Notes: generated by a model not told the origin, from the letters alone. Positions 18,337 to 28,175 are shown, numbered from the stretch's first letter. The stretch is 64,000 nt of DNA from Marinobacter sp. EhC06 (GCF_001650915.1 NZ_LXYO01000023.1:310001-374000), one strand, 5' to 3'. Translations and numbers: made by a program.

Positions 18337-19371
18337 ATGGAACAGTATCTTTCACCCGGACTGGTTATCAGTCTGATCGTAGTCGCCATTGGCATTTTCA
18401 TCATTGCCAAGGGTCTGGTCATCGTGCGCCAATCCGAGGTTATGGTCATTGAGCGCCTCGGTTCGTTCAACCGGATCCTCGAAAGCGGTGTGAACATCAT
18501 CATTCCCTTCATCGAGCGGCCACGGCCGATCACCATGATCCGCTACGTGCGCATGGGCGAGGATTATCATCCGGTGATGAGCGATGAGGTCCGGATTGAC
18601 CGCCGGGAAACGGTTATGGACTTCCCGGGCCAGCCGGTCGTGACCACCGACAACGTGACGGTGAAGATCAACGGCGCCCTCTACTACCAGATCATCGACC
18701 CACGCCGGGCTGTTTATGAAGTGGCCAACATGAGCCAGGCGGTGGAAGTTCTGGCAAAAACCACCCTGCGCTCGGTAGTGGGCAAGATGGAGCTGGACAA
18801 GCTGTTTGAATCCCGCAGCGAGGTGAACAACGCTATCCAGGCAGAGATGGAAGAGGCCGCTTCCAAGTGGGGCGTCAAGCTTACCCGGGTGGAGGTCCAG
18901 GACATCAGCATGCCGGAAGAAGTGGAAGAAGCCATGCGCTTGCAGATGGCTGCGGAGCGCAAGCGCCGGGCCACGGTGACCGAGGCCGAGGGTGAAAAGT
19001 CAGCAGCCATCGCCATGGCCCAGGGCCAGCGGGAGTCCGCCATTCTCAACGCCCAGGGCGACAAGGAATCGGCCATTCTCCGCGCCCAGGGCGAACAGGA
19101 ATCCATTCGATTGGTACTCAGTGCCATGGGTGACTCCGAGGAAAACAAACAGACGGTTATTGGCTACCTGCTGGGCCAGAGCTACATCAAGGTTCTGCCG
19201 AATATGGCGAAAGAGGGAGAGCGGGTGTTCGTGCCCTATGAATCCTCAGCGCTGCTGGGCTCCATGGGCATGTTCCGGGAACTGGCCGGCAACCCCGAGG
19301 ACACCGTTCGCCAGCATTTGCAGCGCGATGGTCTGCGTGGCGGGCTGGTTGGATCTGCAGGTAACAGTTAA
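18337..19371 (+). CDS. SPFH/stomatin-like membrane scaffold protein (paraslipin/QmcA type)
   Basis: 344 residues. One N-terminal membrane helix (residues 8-28) is followed by an SPFH domain (VIERLGSFNRILESGVNIIIPF) and a charged coiled coil with near-repeats SAILNAQGDKESAILRAQGEQES around residues 230-255, split here as SAILNAQGDKES and AILRAQGEQES. Such proteins oligomerise into ring-like membrane scaffolds with NfeD. Spacing of 3 bases to the nfeD gene makes a two-gene unit. Confidence 0.92.
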   Translation: MEQYLSPGLVISLIVVAIGIFIIAKGLVIVRQSEVMVIERLGSFNRILESGVNIIIPFIERPRPITMIRYVRMGEDYHPVMSDEVRIDRRETVMDFPGQPVVTTDNVTVKINGALYYQIIDPRRAVYEVANMSQAVEVLAKTTLRSVVGKMELDKLFESRSEVNNAIQAEMEEAASKWGVKLTRVEVQDISMPEEVEEAMRLQMAAERKRRATVTEAEGEKSAAIAMAQGQRESAILNAQGDKESAILRAQGEQESIRLVLSAMGDSEENKQTVIGYLLGQSYIKVLPNMAKEGERVFVPYESSALLGSMGMFRELAGNPEDTVRQHLQRDGLRGGLVGSAGNS

Positions 19372-19384
19372 GCCCTGACGGCTT

Positions 19385-19978
19385 TCACCCCAGCAGGTTG
19401 TCCAGAGGTTGCTCGTAACTGGGGGCAAACACCTTCAGAAAATAAGCAACCTCTGGCAGTCCGTCTGCGTCCAACCGCTGGCGGATCTGCCGGGCGGCCG
19501 GCTCGAATTCCTTGTTGCCGGCGCGGATCTCCGCCTGGCACTTGAGCCACGCCGACAGCCTGTCGGCGGCCTTGATCAGTTCCTTGTCTTCTGCCGGTAG
19601 CTGCGATTCCCGAACGTAGGGTGAAAAATCCTCCCGCAGATCCTCCGGCAGCAGTGCCAACAATTCGGCCTCGGCCTTGTGCTCGATATCCCCGAACGCC
19701 TCACGCATCACCTTCGAATGGTATTTCACCGGTGTTGGCATATCGCCGGTAATTACTTCCGTCGCATCATGGTAGAGCGCTGCCGCCGCAATGCGGTCGG
19801 TGTTCACCTGGCCACCGAAATGCCGATTGCGAATAATGGCAAGGGCGTGGGCGAGGGTCGCCACCTCCCAGGAATGGGTAGCCACATTTTCCTCAATTGC
19901 ATTTCGCATCAGCCCCCAACGCTTGATCCAGCGCAGACGGGAAACATAGGCGAAAAAATGGCTGGCAACGTTACCCAT
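19385..19978 (-). CDS. yfbR: HD-domain 5'-nucleotidase, YfbR family
   Basis: 197 residues from ATG 19978 (a GTG one codon upstream is possible; both have weak ribosome sites). The HD metal site is seen as ATHSWEVA near residue 34, LYHDATEVITGD near residue 68 and the later KAADRLSAW. YfbR hydrolyses deoxyribonucleoside 5'-monophosphates in the cytoplasm. The gene converges on the SPFH gene with 13 bases between the stops. Confidence 0.9.
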   Translation of the reverse strand: MGNVASHFFAYVSRLRWIKRWGLMRNAIEENVATHSWEVATLAHALAIIRNRHFGGQVNTDRIAAAALYHDATEVITGDMPTPVKYHSKVMREAFGDIEHKAEAELLALLPEDLREDFSPYVRESQLPAEDKELIKAADRLSAWLKCQAEIRAGNKEFEPAARQIRQRLDADGLPEVAYFLKVFAPSYEQPLDNLLG

Positions 19979-20084
19979 CACTTACATACCTGTTTTGCAT
20001 AAGTTCATAATCTTTTGCTTCAGGTGCACAAAATCCCCGTGCTATTCTGAATGCGTATTCATTTGTTACATAACCGGGGATACC

Positions 20085-20909
20085 GTGTCCACCAAAGCCC
20101 ATATTCGGAAACTACTGGCCATCCTTGCTGCAGCTATTATGCTGGCAACGGCGCCGGTTTATGCAAAAGAAACCGAAATCACTGTGGGCGTTTACCACTT
20201 TCCCCCAATCGCCAGTGTTGGCAACAGCGGTGAAGCCACAGGCATGCTCGGAGACCTGCTGCAGGAACTTGAGCAAGCCCACCCAACGATATCCTTCCGG
20301 GTCTTTCATACCTCACCCAAGCGACGATACCTGGATTTCGATGCCGGCCTCTACGACGTCATCTTCTTTGAAAGCCCCGACTGGGGCTGGACAGAGAAGG
20401 AGGTGGACATCAGCCGCCCGATCCTGGCCGACGAAGAACTGTATGTCGCTCTCAAGAAGCCCGGTAGAGATTCCTCATTCTTTGACGACCTGAAAAGCCG
20501 ATCTATCGTCGCCATTTCAGGCTATCACTATGGTTTTACCGGGTATGAAACCGACAATTCCGTGCTGGAGCAGAGATTCAACATCGAGTTTTCCGACAGC
20601 CACACCCGTAACATCAAGCTGATCAAGGCAGACCGGCCGTCAGTTGCGGAGGTCGCCATCGTCAGCTACTCCTACCTGCAGCGGCACCTGGCCCGGCATC
20701 CGGAGGACTGGGACAAATTACTGATCTCAAATGAACCGGACCAGCGCTATCAGCTCAGCATCATCGCCCGCAAGGACGGGGCTGCGAGCGCAGACGAGAT
20801 GCTGCGACTGCTGGCGCCGCTGGTGGACAACGGTCGATACCGGCAACTCGTTGAAAACTGGGGGCTGCAGTTGCCGGCCGGTTTTCTGACCGGTTTCGAG
20901 GCCCCCTGA
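20085..20909 (+). CDS. Periplasmic solute-binding protein, SBP_bac_3-like
   Basis: 274 residues from a GTG at 20085 with GGGGA five bases upstream; this start gives a clear signal peptide ending APVYA-KE. The mature part resembles the amino-acid-type binding-protein family: TVGVYHFPPIASVG at its beginning, GLYDVIFFESPDWGWT near residue 90, and a C-terminal VDNGRYRQLVENWGL. No transporter or sensor genes are adjacent, so it may serve a remote ABC transporter or signal on its own. Confidence 0.8.
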   Translation: MSTKAHIRKLLAILAAAIMLATAPVYAKETEITVGVYHFPPIASVGNSGEATGMLGDLLQELEQAHPTISFRVFHTSPKRRYLDFDAGLYDVIFFESPDWGWTEKEVDISRPILADEELYVALKKPGRDSSFFDDLKSRSIVAISGYHYGFTGYETDNSVLEQRFNIEFSDSHTRNIKLIKADRPSVAEVAIVSYSYLQRHLARHPEDWDKLLISNEPDQRYQLSIIARKDGAASADEMLRLLAPLVDNGRYRQLVENWGLQLPAGFLTGFEAP

Positions 20910-20911
20910 AT

Positions 20912-23731
20912 TCAACGAACATCCAGGTTGAACGCGACGACAACGTTACCCTCACCTCCCACTTCCGCATTGCGGGCTGGATCCAGCAGGAATAACTGAT
21001 CCGCGGGTACCCCGTGGGTTTGCTGCAGGACATTGCGCAGGGTTACGCCTCGCGAGGACGCCAGGTTGCTCAACGCCTCTGGCGCCAGTGAGCGCTCACC
21101 GGCCAGGTAAGCTTCACGGGCCTCCTGCCATGCCTCCTCAGACAGTTCTTGCTTACCGCCGGCGGTCAGATCGTCCCGCAATAGCGCAAGTCCGTCTGCC
21201 TGGGGCTCAACGTTGCCCCGAATGTTCAGCAACAGGTCCGGCCGTTCCAGCAGCGCGTCTGCCAATGCCGCCAGCTTTTCCGCCTCGCCTTCAGCCAACT
21301 GGATACTGCCGGGAATAAAACTCACCTTGCCCAGCTCTTCACCACTCAGGCCGGCCAGCTCGGCAATCGAGCCAAGCATGCTGAAGGGTGACGCCGCCGC
21401 CTTCGCCAACAGGTTCACAAAGGCCCGCATCACCACCTGGCCAACCCTGAAGTCCGGGTCGGACAGGTCCCCACTGATGGGCAGGTCCACCTCGATCACG
21501 CCTTTGCTATCCCTCAAAAGGGCAAGACCCAGCTTGACCGGAGCATTGACGGCCTGATCGCTGGCTATGGCGGACCCCAGCTCAAGCCGATCCATCACCA
21601 CCATATTGGTTGCATCAATTCGTGAGCCGGCAATTTCGTAATCCAAATTGAGATTCAGCTTGCCACTGTCCACGCCATAGCCCAGGTACCGTCCGAAATA
21701 AGGCGATAGCGCCGGCAGCGAAACATCCTGCATCATCAGCTGGAGGTCGCTGACGTCCTCGGTGCCGAGGGTACCAATGGTGCCTTCAAAGTCCAGATCG
21801 GCGACGCCGCCGACCCGGCCCCGGATGGAGACCTTACCCTGCTGCGGGGAAATGTTACTCAGCCCGGTAACGCTGCCATTCAGCTCATCAAACGACGTGG
21901 TGAAGGCCGGGTCCAGAGTTCGATCGGTGTATGCCAGTTGGCCATTTTCGAGCATCAGCTGGCCAATCCGGAAAATGAACTCCGGCTCGGAATCGCCCGC
22001 GCCCTGAGCGCCCGTTGCCGGCGCTTGTTCTTCGGCGGACCCGGTTGTCCTGGCAATACGCTCCACGTTATGGACACTGTCGGTATTTCGGACGATGTTG
22101 ATAACCGGCTGTGCCAGGGTCACAGTGCCGATTTCCAGCCGAGCGGGATGGACGTTGTATTCAATCGGCGCCAGGCGCAGGGTTTGCCATGACACCAGAG
22201 ATCCGGAACTGTCAGGCAGCTTCAGGTCAAGGCCGGCCACTTCCGCAGTACCGCTAAAGGTGCCGGTGAGAGGGTCCTGCTGACCGTCGAGATCCAGGTT
22301 GCCATCCAGCCCCAGAGTGCCGTTGGTTATGGCAAGATTGGCGCCTTCCTGAACGTAAGGCTCGAAGGCAGCCAGAGACACATCGCTACCGGAAATGGCA
22401 GCCTCCAACGTAAACGGCGCAGGGGTTACCTGGCCGTTCAGTGAAACTTGCCCGCCACTGGCCAGCCTTCCGGCCACCTTGTAGGTTACCGGCTCCTCAA
22501 GTTGGTGGCTGAGTTCGCCAATTGAAACCGAGAGCTGTTCAAGGGCAATTTCAGCCGCAGTCTCAGGCTGACTGTCCTGCCAGAGAACCCGCCCTCCGGA
22601 GAGCGTGATGCCCGCTACTGACCAACGGAACGGCTCCCCGCCGGAAGAAGCTTCGCCGTTGCTTGCAGCTTCACCGTCATCGGATGCCAGCGGCGCCAGC
22701 CAGTCGATCTCTCCGGTCGCACTCCGCGCCATGGCGAGATCCAGGTTGTCCAGAGAAACCTGGCCAATACGGACTTCCCGCCGGTTAAGGTCAAAACCGA
22801 TGGCATCCACAAACAGCATGCCGTTGTTCAACCTGGCTTGTTCACTCTGCTCATCCAGGGCGACTGCGAGATTGTCGAGTTGCAGCTGACCATTGGTTGT
22901 CTCCAGGTAAAAGGCGTCACCGGCCTGGATTTCATAGTCTGAGCTGAGGGTGACGCTGCCACCACGCAGGTCATAGGGGAAAAACGGCGCGAGAAAATGG
23001 GCCAGGGTTTCATAACCCACGGCGGACACCTTGAGGGTACCGTTGGAGTAGAAGGGTGCGACACTCAGATCACCTTGCCACTCGATGGTCTGACTACCCA
23101 AAGCCGCCAGCAGGGAATAGTCGCTATCCTGTCCCTCCCGGCGCCAGGTGGCGAGGTCGTTCAGGGTCAGGTCCAGTGGGGTTATCCGAAACTCCGCCAT
23201 TTCCTCTTTGGTGAAATCCCGAAACAGCATTTCGCCGCCGTTCAGCGCAATTTGCTCAAAATAGAGCCTGGGTGGACCAGAGTTTTCCTCCGTTTGCGCC
23301 GCGGCCGGCTCTTCCTGAGCAGACTCCGGATTGGCCGCCTGCCAGTCCCTGGCGAAATTAACGCTGTAGTCCTCCAGCAGATCCACCCGAACGTAAGGCT
23401 CGTCCAGTTGAATTGCTTCAAAACCGGCAATACCACGAACCAGCTGGAAAAAATTCATGTCCACCATCAGCCGATCAAAGGCAATTACTTGCTCGCCATC
23501 CGTGTCGGCCGCCGACAGGCCCAGTGCTTCGACCCGCAGGGTGAAGGGATTGGTACGGATATCGGTAATTTCTGCCTGCCAGCCCATCCGCTGGTCCAGC
23601 TGCTCCGGCACCAGCCGCTCCAACCACCAGGGAAGAAGCAGGAAACCTGCCAGGGTGTACAAAATCAGAAGCGCCAGGAATCCAATCAACAGATTCCTGG
23701 ACATGCGACTGCGCTTACGGCTCTGAGCCAC
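20912..23731 (-). CDS. DUF748 AsmA-like envelope protein
   Basis: 939 residues. One N-terminal membrane helix is followed by a long beta-rich periplasmic region with repeated AsmA/TamB-like segments (GNLDLDGQQDPLTGTFSGTA, FDELNGSVTGLSNIS), as in DUF748 proteins. I chose the GTG at 23731 because AAGGAG lies six bases before it; the same AAGGAG directly abuts the ATG at 23737, which is too close to use, though databases may prefer that ATG. Its role in envelope lipid transport or biogenesis is inferred from the AsmA superfamily. The stop is 3 bases from the end of the convergent binding-protein gene. Confidence 0.85.
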   Translation of the reverse strand: MAQSRKRSRMSRNLLIGFLALLILYTLAGFLLLPWWLERLVPEQLDQRMGWQAEITDIRTNPFTLRVEALGLSAADTDGEQVIAFDRLMVDMNFFQLVRGIAGFEAIQLDEPYVRVDLLEDYSVNFARDWQAANPESAQEEPAAAQTEENSGPPRLYFEQIALNGGEMLFRDFTKEEMAEFRITPLDLTLNDLATWRREGQDSDYSLLAALGSQTIEWQGDLSVAPFYSNGTLKVSAVGYETLAHFLAPFFPYDLRGGSVTLSSDYEIQAGDAFYLETTNGQLQLDNLAVALDEQSEQARLNNGMLFVDAIGFDLNRREVRIGQVSLDNLDLAMARSATGEIDWLAPLASDDGEAASNGEASSGGEPFRWSVAGITLSGGRVLWQDSQPETAAEIALEQLSVSIGELSHQLEEPVTYKVAGRLASGGQVSLNGQVTPAPFTLEAAISGSDVSLAAFEPYVQEGANLAITNGTLGLDGNLDLDGQQDPLTGTFSGTAEVAGLDLKLPDSSGSLVSWQTLRLAPIEYNVHPARLEIGTVTLAQPVINIVRNTDSVHNVERIARTTGSAEEQAPATGAQGAGDSEPEFIFRIGQLMLENGQLAYTDRTLDPAFTTSFDELNGSVTGLSNISPQQGKVSIRGRVGGVADLDFEGTIGTLGTEDVSDLQLMMQDVSLPALSPYFGRYLGYGVDSGKLNLNLDYEIAGSRIDATNMVVMDRLELGSAIASDQAVNAPVKLGLALLRDSKGVIEVDLPISGDLSDPDFRVGQVVMRAFVNLLAKAAASPFSMLGSIAELAGLSGEELGKVSFIPGSIQLAEGEAEKLAALADALLERPDLLLNIRGNVEPQADGLALLRDDLTAGGKQELSEEAWQEAREAYLAGERSLAPEALSNLASSRGVTLRNVLQQTHGVPADQLFLLDPARNAEVGGEGNVVVAFNLDVR

Positions 23732-23816
23732 GGACATCTCCTTATAAACGGCGGATTCCCGGGGCAATCTTGCCCACCTGCCTGTTCACAAGGATAGTCG
23801 GCCTGGTGCCATTTTG

Positions 23817-25103
23817 TCAGCTGTGGCGGTTATGACCCGGCAAAACCAGTTCCGGGTCAGAAACCATGTCTGTAAACTGGCCAATCTCGTTCAGGTCTCT
23901 CGGCACCATGGCTGCACGCATCAGCTTACGCGTCGAATTCCCAGTTATCGGATAAGCGGACTGGCCGGCGCGCCAGGTAACCGGCATCGACGGAGTCCCG
24001 ATGCGCTCATCGATCTGCCGGAGCCGCTTGTACATGAACGCGTGCTGACTGTCCTCATGATCCGGCACCAGGGCGAAGAAGGCGCTGGCCGAGTACCGGG
24101 CCAGGAACACCTGCTCCGACATCTGATCCTGCAGTGCTGCACTGATTTCCCTGACCACCGCATTCAACGATTCGTCACCCATGCCAGTGGAAAGCTCACG
24201 GAAGTTGGCAATGTCCAGATAAATCAGGGCAAACGGGTTGCCACCTGCGTCGTCCCGGGCAAGGATATCCAGCAGCCGTTGTTCCAGCGCTGAACGATTC
24301 GGCAGCCCGGTGACAGCATCGGTGAAAGCAAGTTCTGCCACCCGCTGGTCTTCTTCTGCCTTGAACACCGCAAGTTCACGCTGGTGTTTCACGTCCCTAA
24401 CAGTGACCACCAACGCGACAGCGAGCAGCGCAATACAGAAAACGGCCAGTGGTATGCCCATCCAGCCGCCTCGCAGGCCATTGTCCGCCGCCGGTACAGC
24501 GCCTTCAGGGAATGTCATCGCCATCATGCCGGTATAGTGCATGCCACAGATCGCAGCGGCCATGACCAGGGCAGCCACAAACTGAATGGCCAGGGATCCG
24601 GAACCACCCATGTGTTGCAACTTGCGGCAAAGGGCGAGTGCGGCCCCGGAAGCGACAACAGCAATCACGATGGAAACGATGAGAAATCCGATATTGAATG
24701 TCGGCGGCGCTGACATTCGCATCGCATACATTCCCAGGTAATGCATGACAACGATGCCACCGGCCATGGACAGCGTCGCACCGATGAACAGGGCCGCACC
24801 CAGACGGTCACGCCCGATGATGTGCAGTGCAACGCCGGAGGCAACCACAGCGGCAAGCCAGGAAATCGCCGTCATCAGGACATCGAACGACATGGCTACG
24901 TCCATCGGCATGGCCCGCATCCCGACAAAGTGCATGGTCCAGACACCCGTGCCCATCAACAAGGCGCCAGCGGACAGCCATTTTCGACGCTCGCTATCCT
25001 TGGCGTTGGTCAACCTGGCGCCAAAAAACAGGGCAGCGTATGCAGCCAGCACGGCGACCAGAAAGGACGCGACAACAAGGGGCAGATCGTATTCGGACAT
25101 CAT
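23817..25103 (-). CDS. MHYT sensor with degenerate GGDEF domain
   Basis: 428 residues from ATG 25103, which gives the usual MHYT start (YDLPLVVASFLVAVLAAYAAL). An upstream ATG near 25172 would add a tail unlike the family. Seven membrane helices include three MHYT-type motifs: MHFVGM, MHYLGM and MHYTGM, thought to coordinate a metal and sense a gas. The C-terminal domain begins TDAVTGLPNRSALEQR, a GGDEF domain, but the active site reads RYSASAF in place of the GGDEF signature, so it probably cannot make c-di-GMP and may bind GTP or c-di-GMP as a receptor. There is no EAL domain. Confidence 0.88.
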   Translation of the reverse strand: MMSEYDLPLVVASFLVAVLAAYAALFFGARLTNAKDSERRKWLSAGALLMGTGVWTMHFVGMRAMPMDVAMSFDVLMTAISWLAAVVASGVALHIIGRDRLGAALFIGATLSMAGGIVVMHYLGMYAMRMSAPPTFNIGFLIVSIVIAVVASGAALALCRKLQHMGGSGSLAIQFVAALVMAAAICGMHYTGMMAMTFPEGAVPAADNGLRGGWMGIPLAVFCIALLAVALVVTVRDVKHQRELAVFKAEEDQRVAELAFTDAVTGLPNRSALEQRLLDILARDDAGGNPFALIYLDIANFRELSTGMGDESLNAVVREISAALQDQMSEQVFLARYSASAFFALVPDHEDSQHAFMYKRLRQIDERIGTPSMPVTWRAGQSAYPITGNSTRKLMRAAMVPRDLNEIGQFTDMVSDPELVLPGHNRHS

Positions 25104-25337
25104 TTTTTTCAGACCTTTTATCAGTGTGTACGAACAGACCAGCTTTCCCCGTTGCTCGGTACTGACCTGCATCAACGTCCGGAGAAATACGAGTCAGCTG
25201 TGAACCGGGTCTCATTTTTTTGTTGGATTTATGTAAGCGATTCAGACATAAGCAGCGCTGACAGGCAGGCCTGAACCCGATATGCTTCGGAGTCGTATTT
25301 ATCCCGTGCCAGTACAACTCGAACTAGAGGAAGAATT

Positions 25338-25973
25338 ATGGACATCGGCGATATGCGTCGTGATTTCGAGAGTGAGGGGCTGGATCGCGATGCGCTGGAC
25401 AGTAATCCGGTCAGACAGTTCCAAAGCTGGTTTGAAGATGCACGGGAGGCAGGCATTCTCGAACCCAACGCCATGTCGCTGGCGACCACGGGACGGGATG
25501 GCATGCCGGACCTGCGCACGGTATTGCTGAAGTACTTCGACGACCAGGGTTTTGTCTTCTACACCAACTACGGCAGCCGGAAGGCCCGGGAAATGGAAGA
25601 GAACCCGCAGGCGGCCCTGCTTTTCCCCTGGATCGGACTGAATCGACAGGTACGGATCCAGGGCGCCGTCGAGAAAGTGAGCAAGGCCGAATCCCTGCGC
25701 TACTTTGCATCGCGACCAAGGGGCAGCCAGATTGGCGCCTGGGTTTCCGAGCAGAGCAAGGCCATTACCTCCCGAGGACTGCTCGAACAGAAGGTGGCTG
25801 AGATCAAGCGCAAATTCAGCGATGGAGAAGTGCCCTTGCCCAGTTTCTGGGGTGGTTATCGCATCGTCCCCGACCGTATTGAGTTCTGGCAGGGCCGGCC
25901 CAGCCGGCTTCATGACCGCTTTGAATATGTGAGGGACGGCGATGGCTGGCTCATCCAACGACTTCAGCCCTGA
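25338..25973 (+). CDS. pdxH: Pyridoxine/pyridoxamine 5'-phosphate oxidase
   Basis: 211 residues, normal for PdxH. It oxidises pyridoxine or pyridoxamine 5'-phosphate to pyridoxal 5'-phosphate with FMN. The segments [21 protein letters not shown], split as [13 protein letters not shown] and DLRTVLLK, then [13 protein letters not shown] and [20 protein letters not shown], cover the FMN and substrate sites, and the protein ends in the typical [22 protein letters not shown] region. Its last 32 bases overlap the next gene. Confidence 0.95.
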   Translation: MDIGDMRRDFESEGLDRDALDSNPVRQFQSWFEDAREAGILEPNAMSLATTGRDGMPDLRTVLLKYFDDQGFVFYTNYGSRKAREMEENPQAALLFPWIGLNRQVRIQGAVEKVSKAESLRYFASRPRGSQIGAWVSEQSKAITSRGLLEQKVAEIKRKFSDGEVPLPSFWGGYRIVPDRIEFWQGRPSRLHDRFEYVRDGDGWLIQRLQP

Positions 25974-26700
25974 ATCACGGCCGGCCATCTGGCTATGCCA
26001 CCAGACAGACGGGCCCGAGATTGCGCACCCGCCCTGGCTAACAGAATACGAACGCCAGACGGCGAGCAAATTCAGCGGCCCCCGGGAACGCGAATACCTT
26101 TCCAGCCGCTGGCTGATTCGTCAGGCCATCGGCAAGTCAGCCCAGATGCCGCCAGAGCTCTGCTGCCCGGTATCCGGGCGCCCCAATGCGTCCGGCGCAC
26201 CGGAAGGCTGGCGACTGTCTCTAAGCCATAGCCAGGGTCTTTCTGCCTGCGCCACTTATGCAGGATCACCCATTGGACTGGATCTGGAACCCTGCCAGCG
26301 CCACCCTCAATGGCAGAAGGTTGTGAAGCGCTGGTTCTCCCCGGTCGAACAGGAATGGCTGTTCCGGGAAGACGACTCCAATACCTTCCTCAAGGTCTGG
26401 ACCCTGAAAGAAGCCTGGCTGAAAGCGACCGGGCGCGGCATTGCCGGCAATCTGCAGACTCTGGAGGTGCGAAAGAACTTTGAGATGTACGGCGACCAGC
26501 CTGAACAGGACTGGCAGGCCACCTGCTGCTACATTGAGGGCTATCTGGTAACCGTGGTGTTTCGAGGAAGCCGGCCGGTGTGGCCTGAAATCACCCTGCT
26601 TGAGCCGCCGCCACACGACTTTGGCCTGGTGGATGCCGAGTCCATGGAGGCTTCCTGGGAGCCGCTGTTCCAGCGCACTATCCGTTGCAAAAACCCGTGA
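25942..26700 (+). CDS. 4'-phosphopantetheinyl transferase
   Basis: 252 residues. PPTase motifs are present: [11 protein letters not shown] near residue 112 with the Mg-binding Asp and Glu, and [18 protein letters not shown] near residue 148 with the WxxKEA signature. It transfers 4'-phosphopantetheine from CoA to carrier proteins; the two-domain length suggests the Sfp/HetI group. The start overlaps the end of pdxH by 32 bases, so translation is probably coupled. No polyketide or peptide synthetase genes are nearby, so the carrier protein is not known. Confidence 0.9.
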   Translation: MAGSSNDFSPESRPAIWLCHQTDGPEIAHPPWLTEYERQTASKFSGPREREYLSSRWLIRQAIGKSAQMPPELCCPVSGRPNASGAPEGWRLSLSHSQGLSACATYAGSPIGLDLEPCQRHPQWQKVVKRWFSPVEQEWLFREDDSNTFLKVWTLKEAWLKATGRGIAGNLQTLEVRKNFEMYGDQPEQDWQATCCYIEGYLVTVVFRGSRPVWPEITLLEPPPHDFGLVDAESMEASWEPLFQRTIRCKNP

Positions 26701-26733
26701 TTCGGGCCAGACACAGATAACACAGGTCAGATT

Positions 26734-27315
26734 ATGGATTACCCGGAACGCTGCCCATGGTGTGGCGAAGACCCACTATACGTGCATTATCACGATACCG
26801 TATGGGGACGCCCTGAATACGATGACCTCGCATTATTCGAAAAACTCTGCCTGGACGGCCAGCAGGCCGGTCTGAGCTGGATCACCATCCTTCGAAAACA
26901 GCACAATTACCGCGCCGCCTACGACGATTTCGACCCCGAAAAGATCGTCCGCTACGATGAAGCAAAGGTCGAGGAATTGCTGTCCGATCCGGGCATCATC
27001 CGCAACCGATTGAAGGTACAGTCGGTGATCAAGAATGCCCGAGGCTATCTGGATCTGCTGGACAGAGGTATTGGTTTCAGCGATTTCCTCTGGTCCTTTG
27101 TCGAGAACCAGCCGATTCAGAACCATTGGCGTTCATTTTCCGAGGTTCCCACCACTACCCCCGAATCAGAGGCCATGTCGAAGGCTCTGAAGCGGTCCGG
27201 GTTTAACTTTGTGGGCCCCACCATTGTCTACGCCTTCATGCAGGCCACCGGCATGGTGAACGATCACCTGGTGCAGTGCCCGCAGCACCGGCAATGCTAT
27301 TTACTGAGCCAATGA
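26734..27315 (+). CDS. tag: DNA-3-methyladenine glycosylase I
   Basis: 193 residues. Removes 3-methyladenine from alkylated DNA. CPWCGED and YHDTVWG at the N-terminus and the C-terminal MVNDHLVQC supply the zinc ligands; QQAGLSWITILRKQ and LKRSGFNFVGPTIVYAFMQATG are typical Tag segments. The base-recognition Glu of E. coli Tag (Glu38, in CLEGQQ) is Asp41 here (CLDGQQ), a conservative change at a functional residue. It follows the PPTase gene by 33 bases. Confidence 0.94.
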   Translation: MDYPERCPWCGEDPLYVHYHDTVWGRPEYDDLALFEKLCLDGQQAGLSWITILRKQHNYRAAYDDFDPEKIVRYDEAKVEELLSDPGIIRNRLKVQSVIKNARGYLDLLDRGIGFSDFLWSFVENQPIQNHWRSFSEVPTTTPESEAMSKALKRSGFNFVGPTIVYAFMQATGMVNDHLVQCPQHRQCYLLSQ

Positions 27316-27372
27316 TCTCAATAGGCCGGGGGGTCGTAAGTTCTGGAGTGTTTCAAACCCCGGAGCTTTACT

Positions 27373-27678
27373 GTGCGAATCACCCTCGACCAACTCAGAC
27401 GCCTGCAGAGCCCTGTTATCGACCTGCTTGAGATCCTCTCGCTTGAGGGCCAACATTACATGGCCCGCCTGAGTATGGACGGTCAGCTGCTTCTTCTGTC
27501 CGATAAAAACGGGACTACCAGCCTGTTCCGGAGTGCCTGGCAGATACAGGATACCCTGGCCTCCTTCGATATCCGGGAGACCCAGGTGGTGCACCCCTCG
27601 GCCTACCATGAAATGGTTGGCATGGATCCCTCAGAGATTGAACCCATGCGAATCAGGGTGCAGAGGCAGAAACCGTGA
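27373..27678 (+). CDS. Small conserved hypothetical protein, possibly DUF6482
   Basis: 101 residues from a GTG at 27373. The order of segments (TLDQLRRLQ, then ISLEGQHYMARLSMDGQLLLLSD-like text, then RSAWQIQDTL) resembles a short family found in Pseudomonas and Marinobacter that I recall as DUF6482, but I am not sure. No signal peptide, no membrane helix and no catalytic motif are seen. Its stop overlaps the next GTG start by four bases (GTGA), so the two genes are coupled. Confidence 0.75.
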   Translation: MRITLDQLRRLQSPVIDLLEILSLEGQHYMARLSMDGQLLLLSDKNGTTSLFRSAWQIQDTLASFDIRETQVVHPSAYHEMVGMDPSEIEPMRIRVQRQKP

Positions 27679-28133
27679 TCGCAGTAGCAAGACTCGCCAT
27701 CCTGGTCGGCATCGCCGGACTGGTTCCTTTTATCGGCCTTCTGGCTGGGCTGTTTTTCATGCCCCAGTACAGCGTGGCACTGGTTGGCTATTTCTATCTT
27801 TACAGCGCAGGTATTCTTGCCTTCATGGCCGGTGTCTACTGGCCCATTGCCATGCAGCTGGATAACTGCTGCTACCCCCTCTCGCCTCTGATTACCATGT
27901 TACTCAGTCAAGTGTTTTTTGTGGCCGCGGGCGTCGGTCTCCTTCTGCCTGTTACCGGCCAGATTGTGCTTTATACCAGCGCCTATCTGGCACTCTACCT
28001 GGTGGACGCACGTTGGATGAGGGTCTACTGGCCGGCCTGGTATTTGCGGCTTCGACTTCTTCTTACCTCGGTCGTACTGGTCTGCCAGCTCACCGCGGCC
28101 GCCTGGTTCTTCCTTCTCCACGCCGCACACTGA
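27675..28133 (+). CDS. DUF3429 inner-membrane protein
   Basis: 152 residues from a GTG at 27675 that overlaps the previous stop. Five hydrophobic segments span most of the length, with LVPFIGLLAGLFFMP near residue 15, YSAGILAFMAGVYWP near residue 43 and DARWMRVYWPAWYLRLR near residue 110, matching DUF3429. The function of this family is not known. It converges with the sigma-factor gene. Confidence 0.82.
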   Translation: MIAVARLAILVGIAGLVPFIGLLAGLFFMPQYSVALVGYFYLYSAGILAFMAGVYWPIAMQLDNCCYPLSPLITMLLSQVFFVAAGVGLLLPVTGQIVLYTSAYLALYLVDARWMRVYWPAWYLRLRLLLTSVVLVCQLTAAAWFFLLHAAH

Positions 28134-28150
28134 TGCTTTCAGGGCAATCA

Positions 28151-28175
28151 GGAGCCTGATGGATTATCAGGCTCC
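28151..28175. terminator. Hairpin between convergent genes, T-tract absent
   Basis: GGAGCCTGA at 28151-28159 pairs with TCAGGCTCC at 28167-28175 around seven bases. It lies between the convergent DUF3429 and sigma-factor genes and includes the sigma-factor stop codon. Neither strand has a T-run after the stem, so it may stabilise 3' ends without terminating by itself. Confidence 0.3.

Noticed and set aside
27316..27372. CCGGGG/CCCCGG pairing before the GTG at 27373 as a regulatory hairpin
   Set aside because: Only 6 bp with a loop of more than 20 bases; likely chance in G+C-rich DNA.
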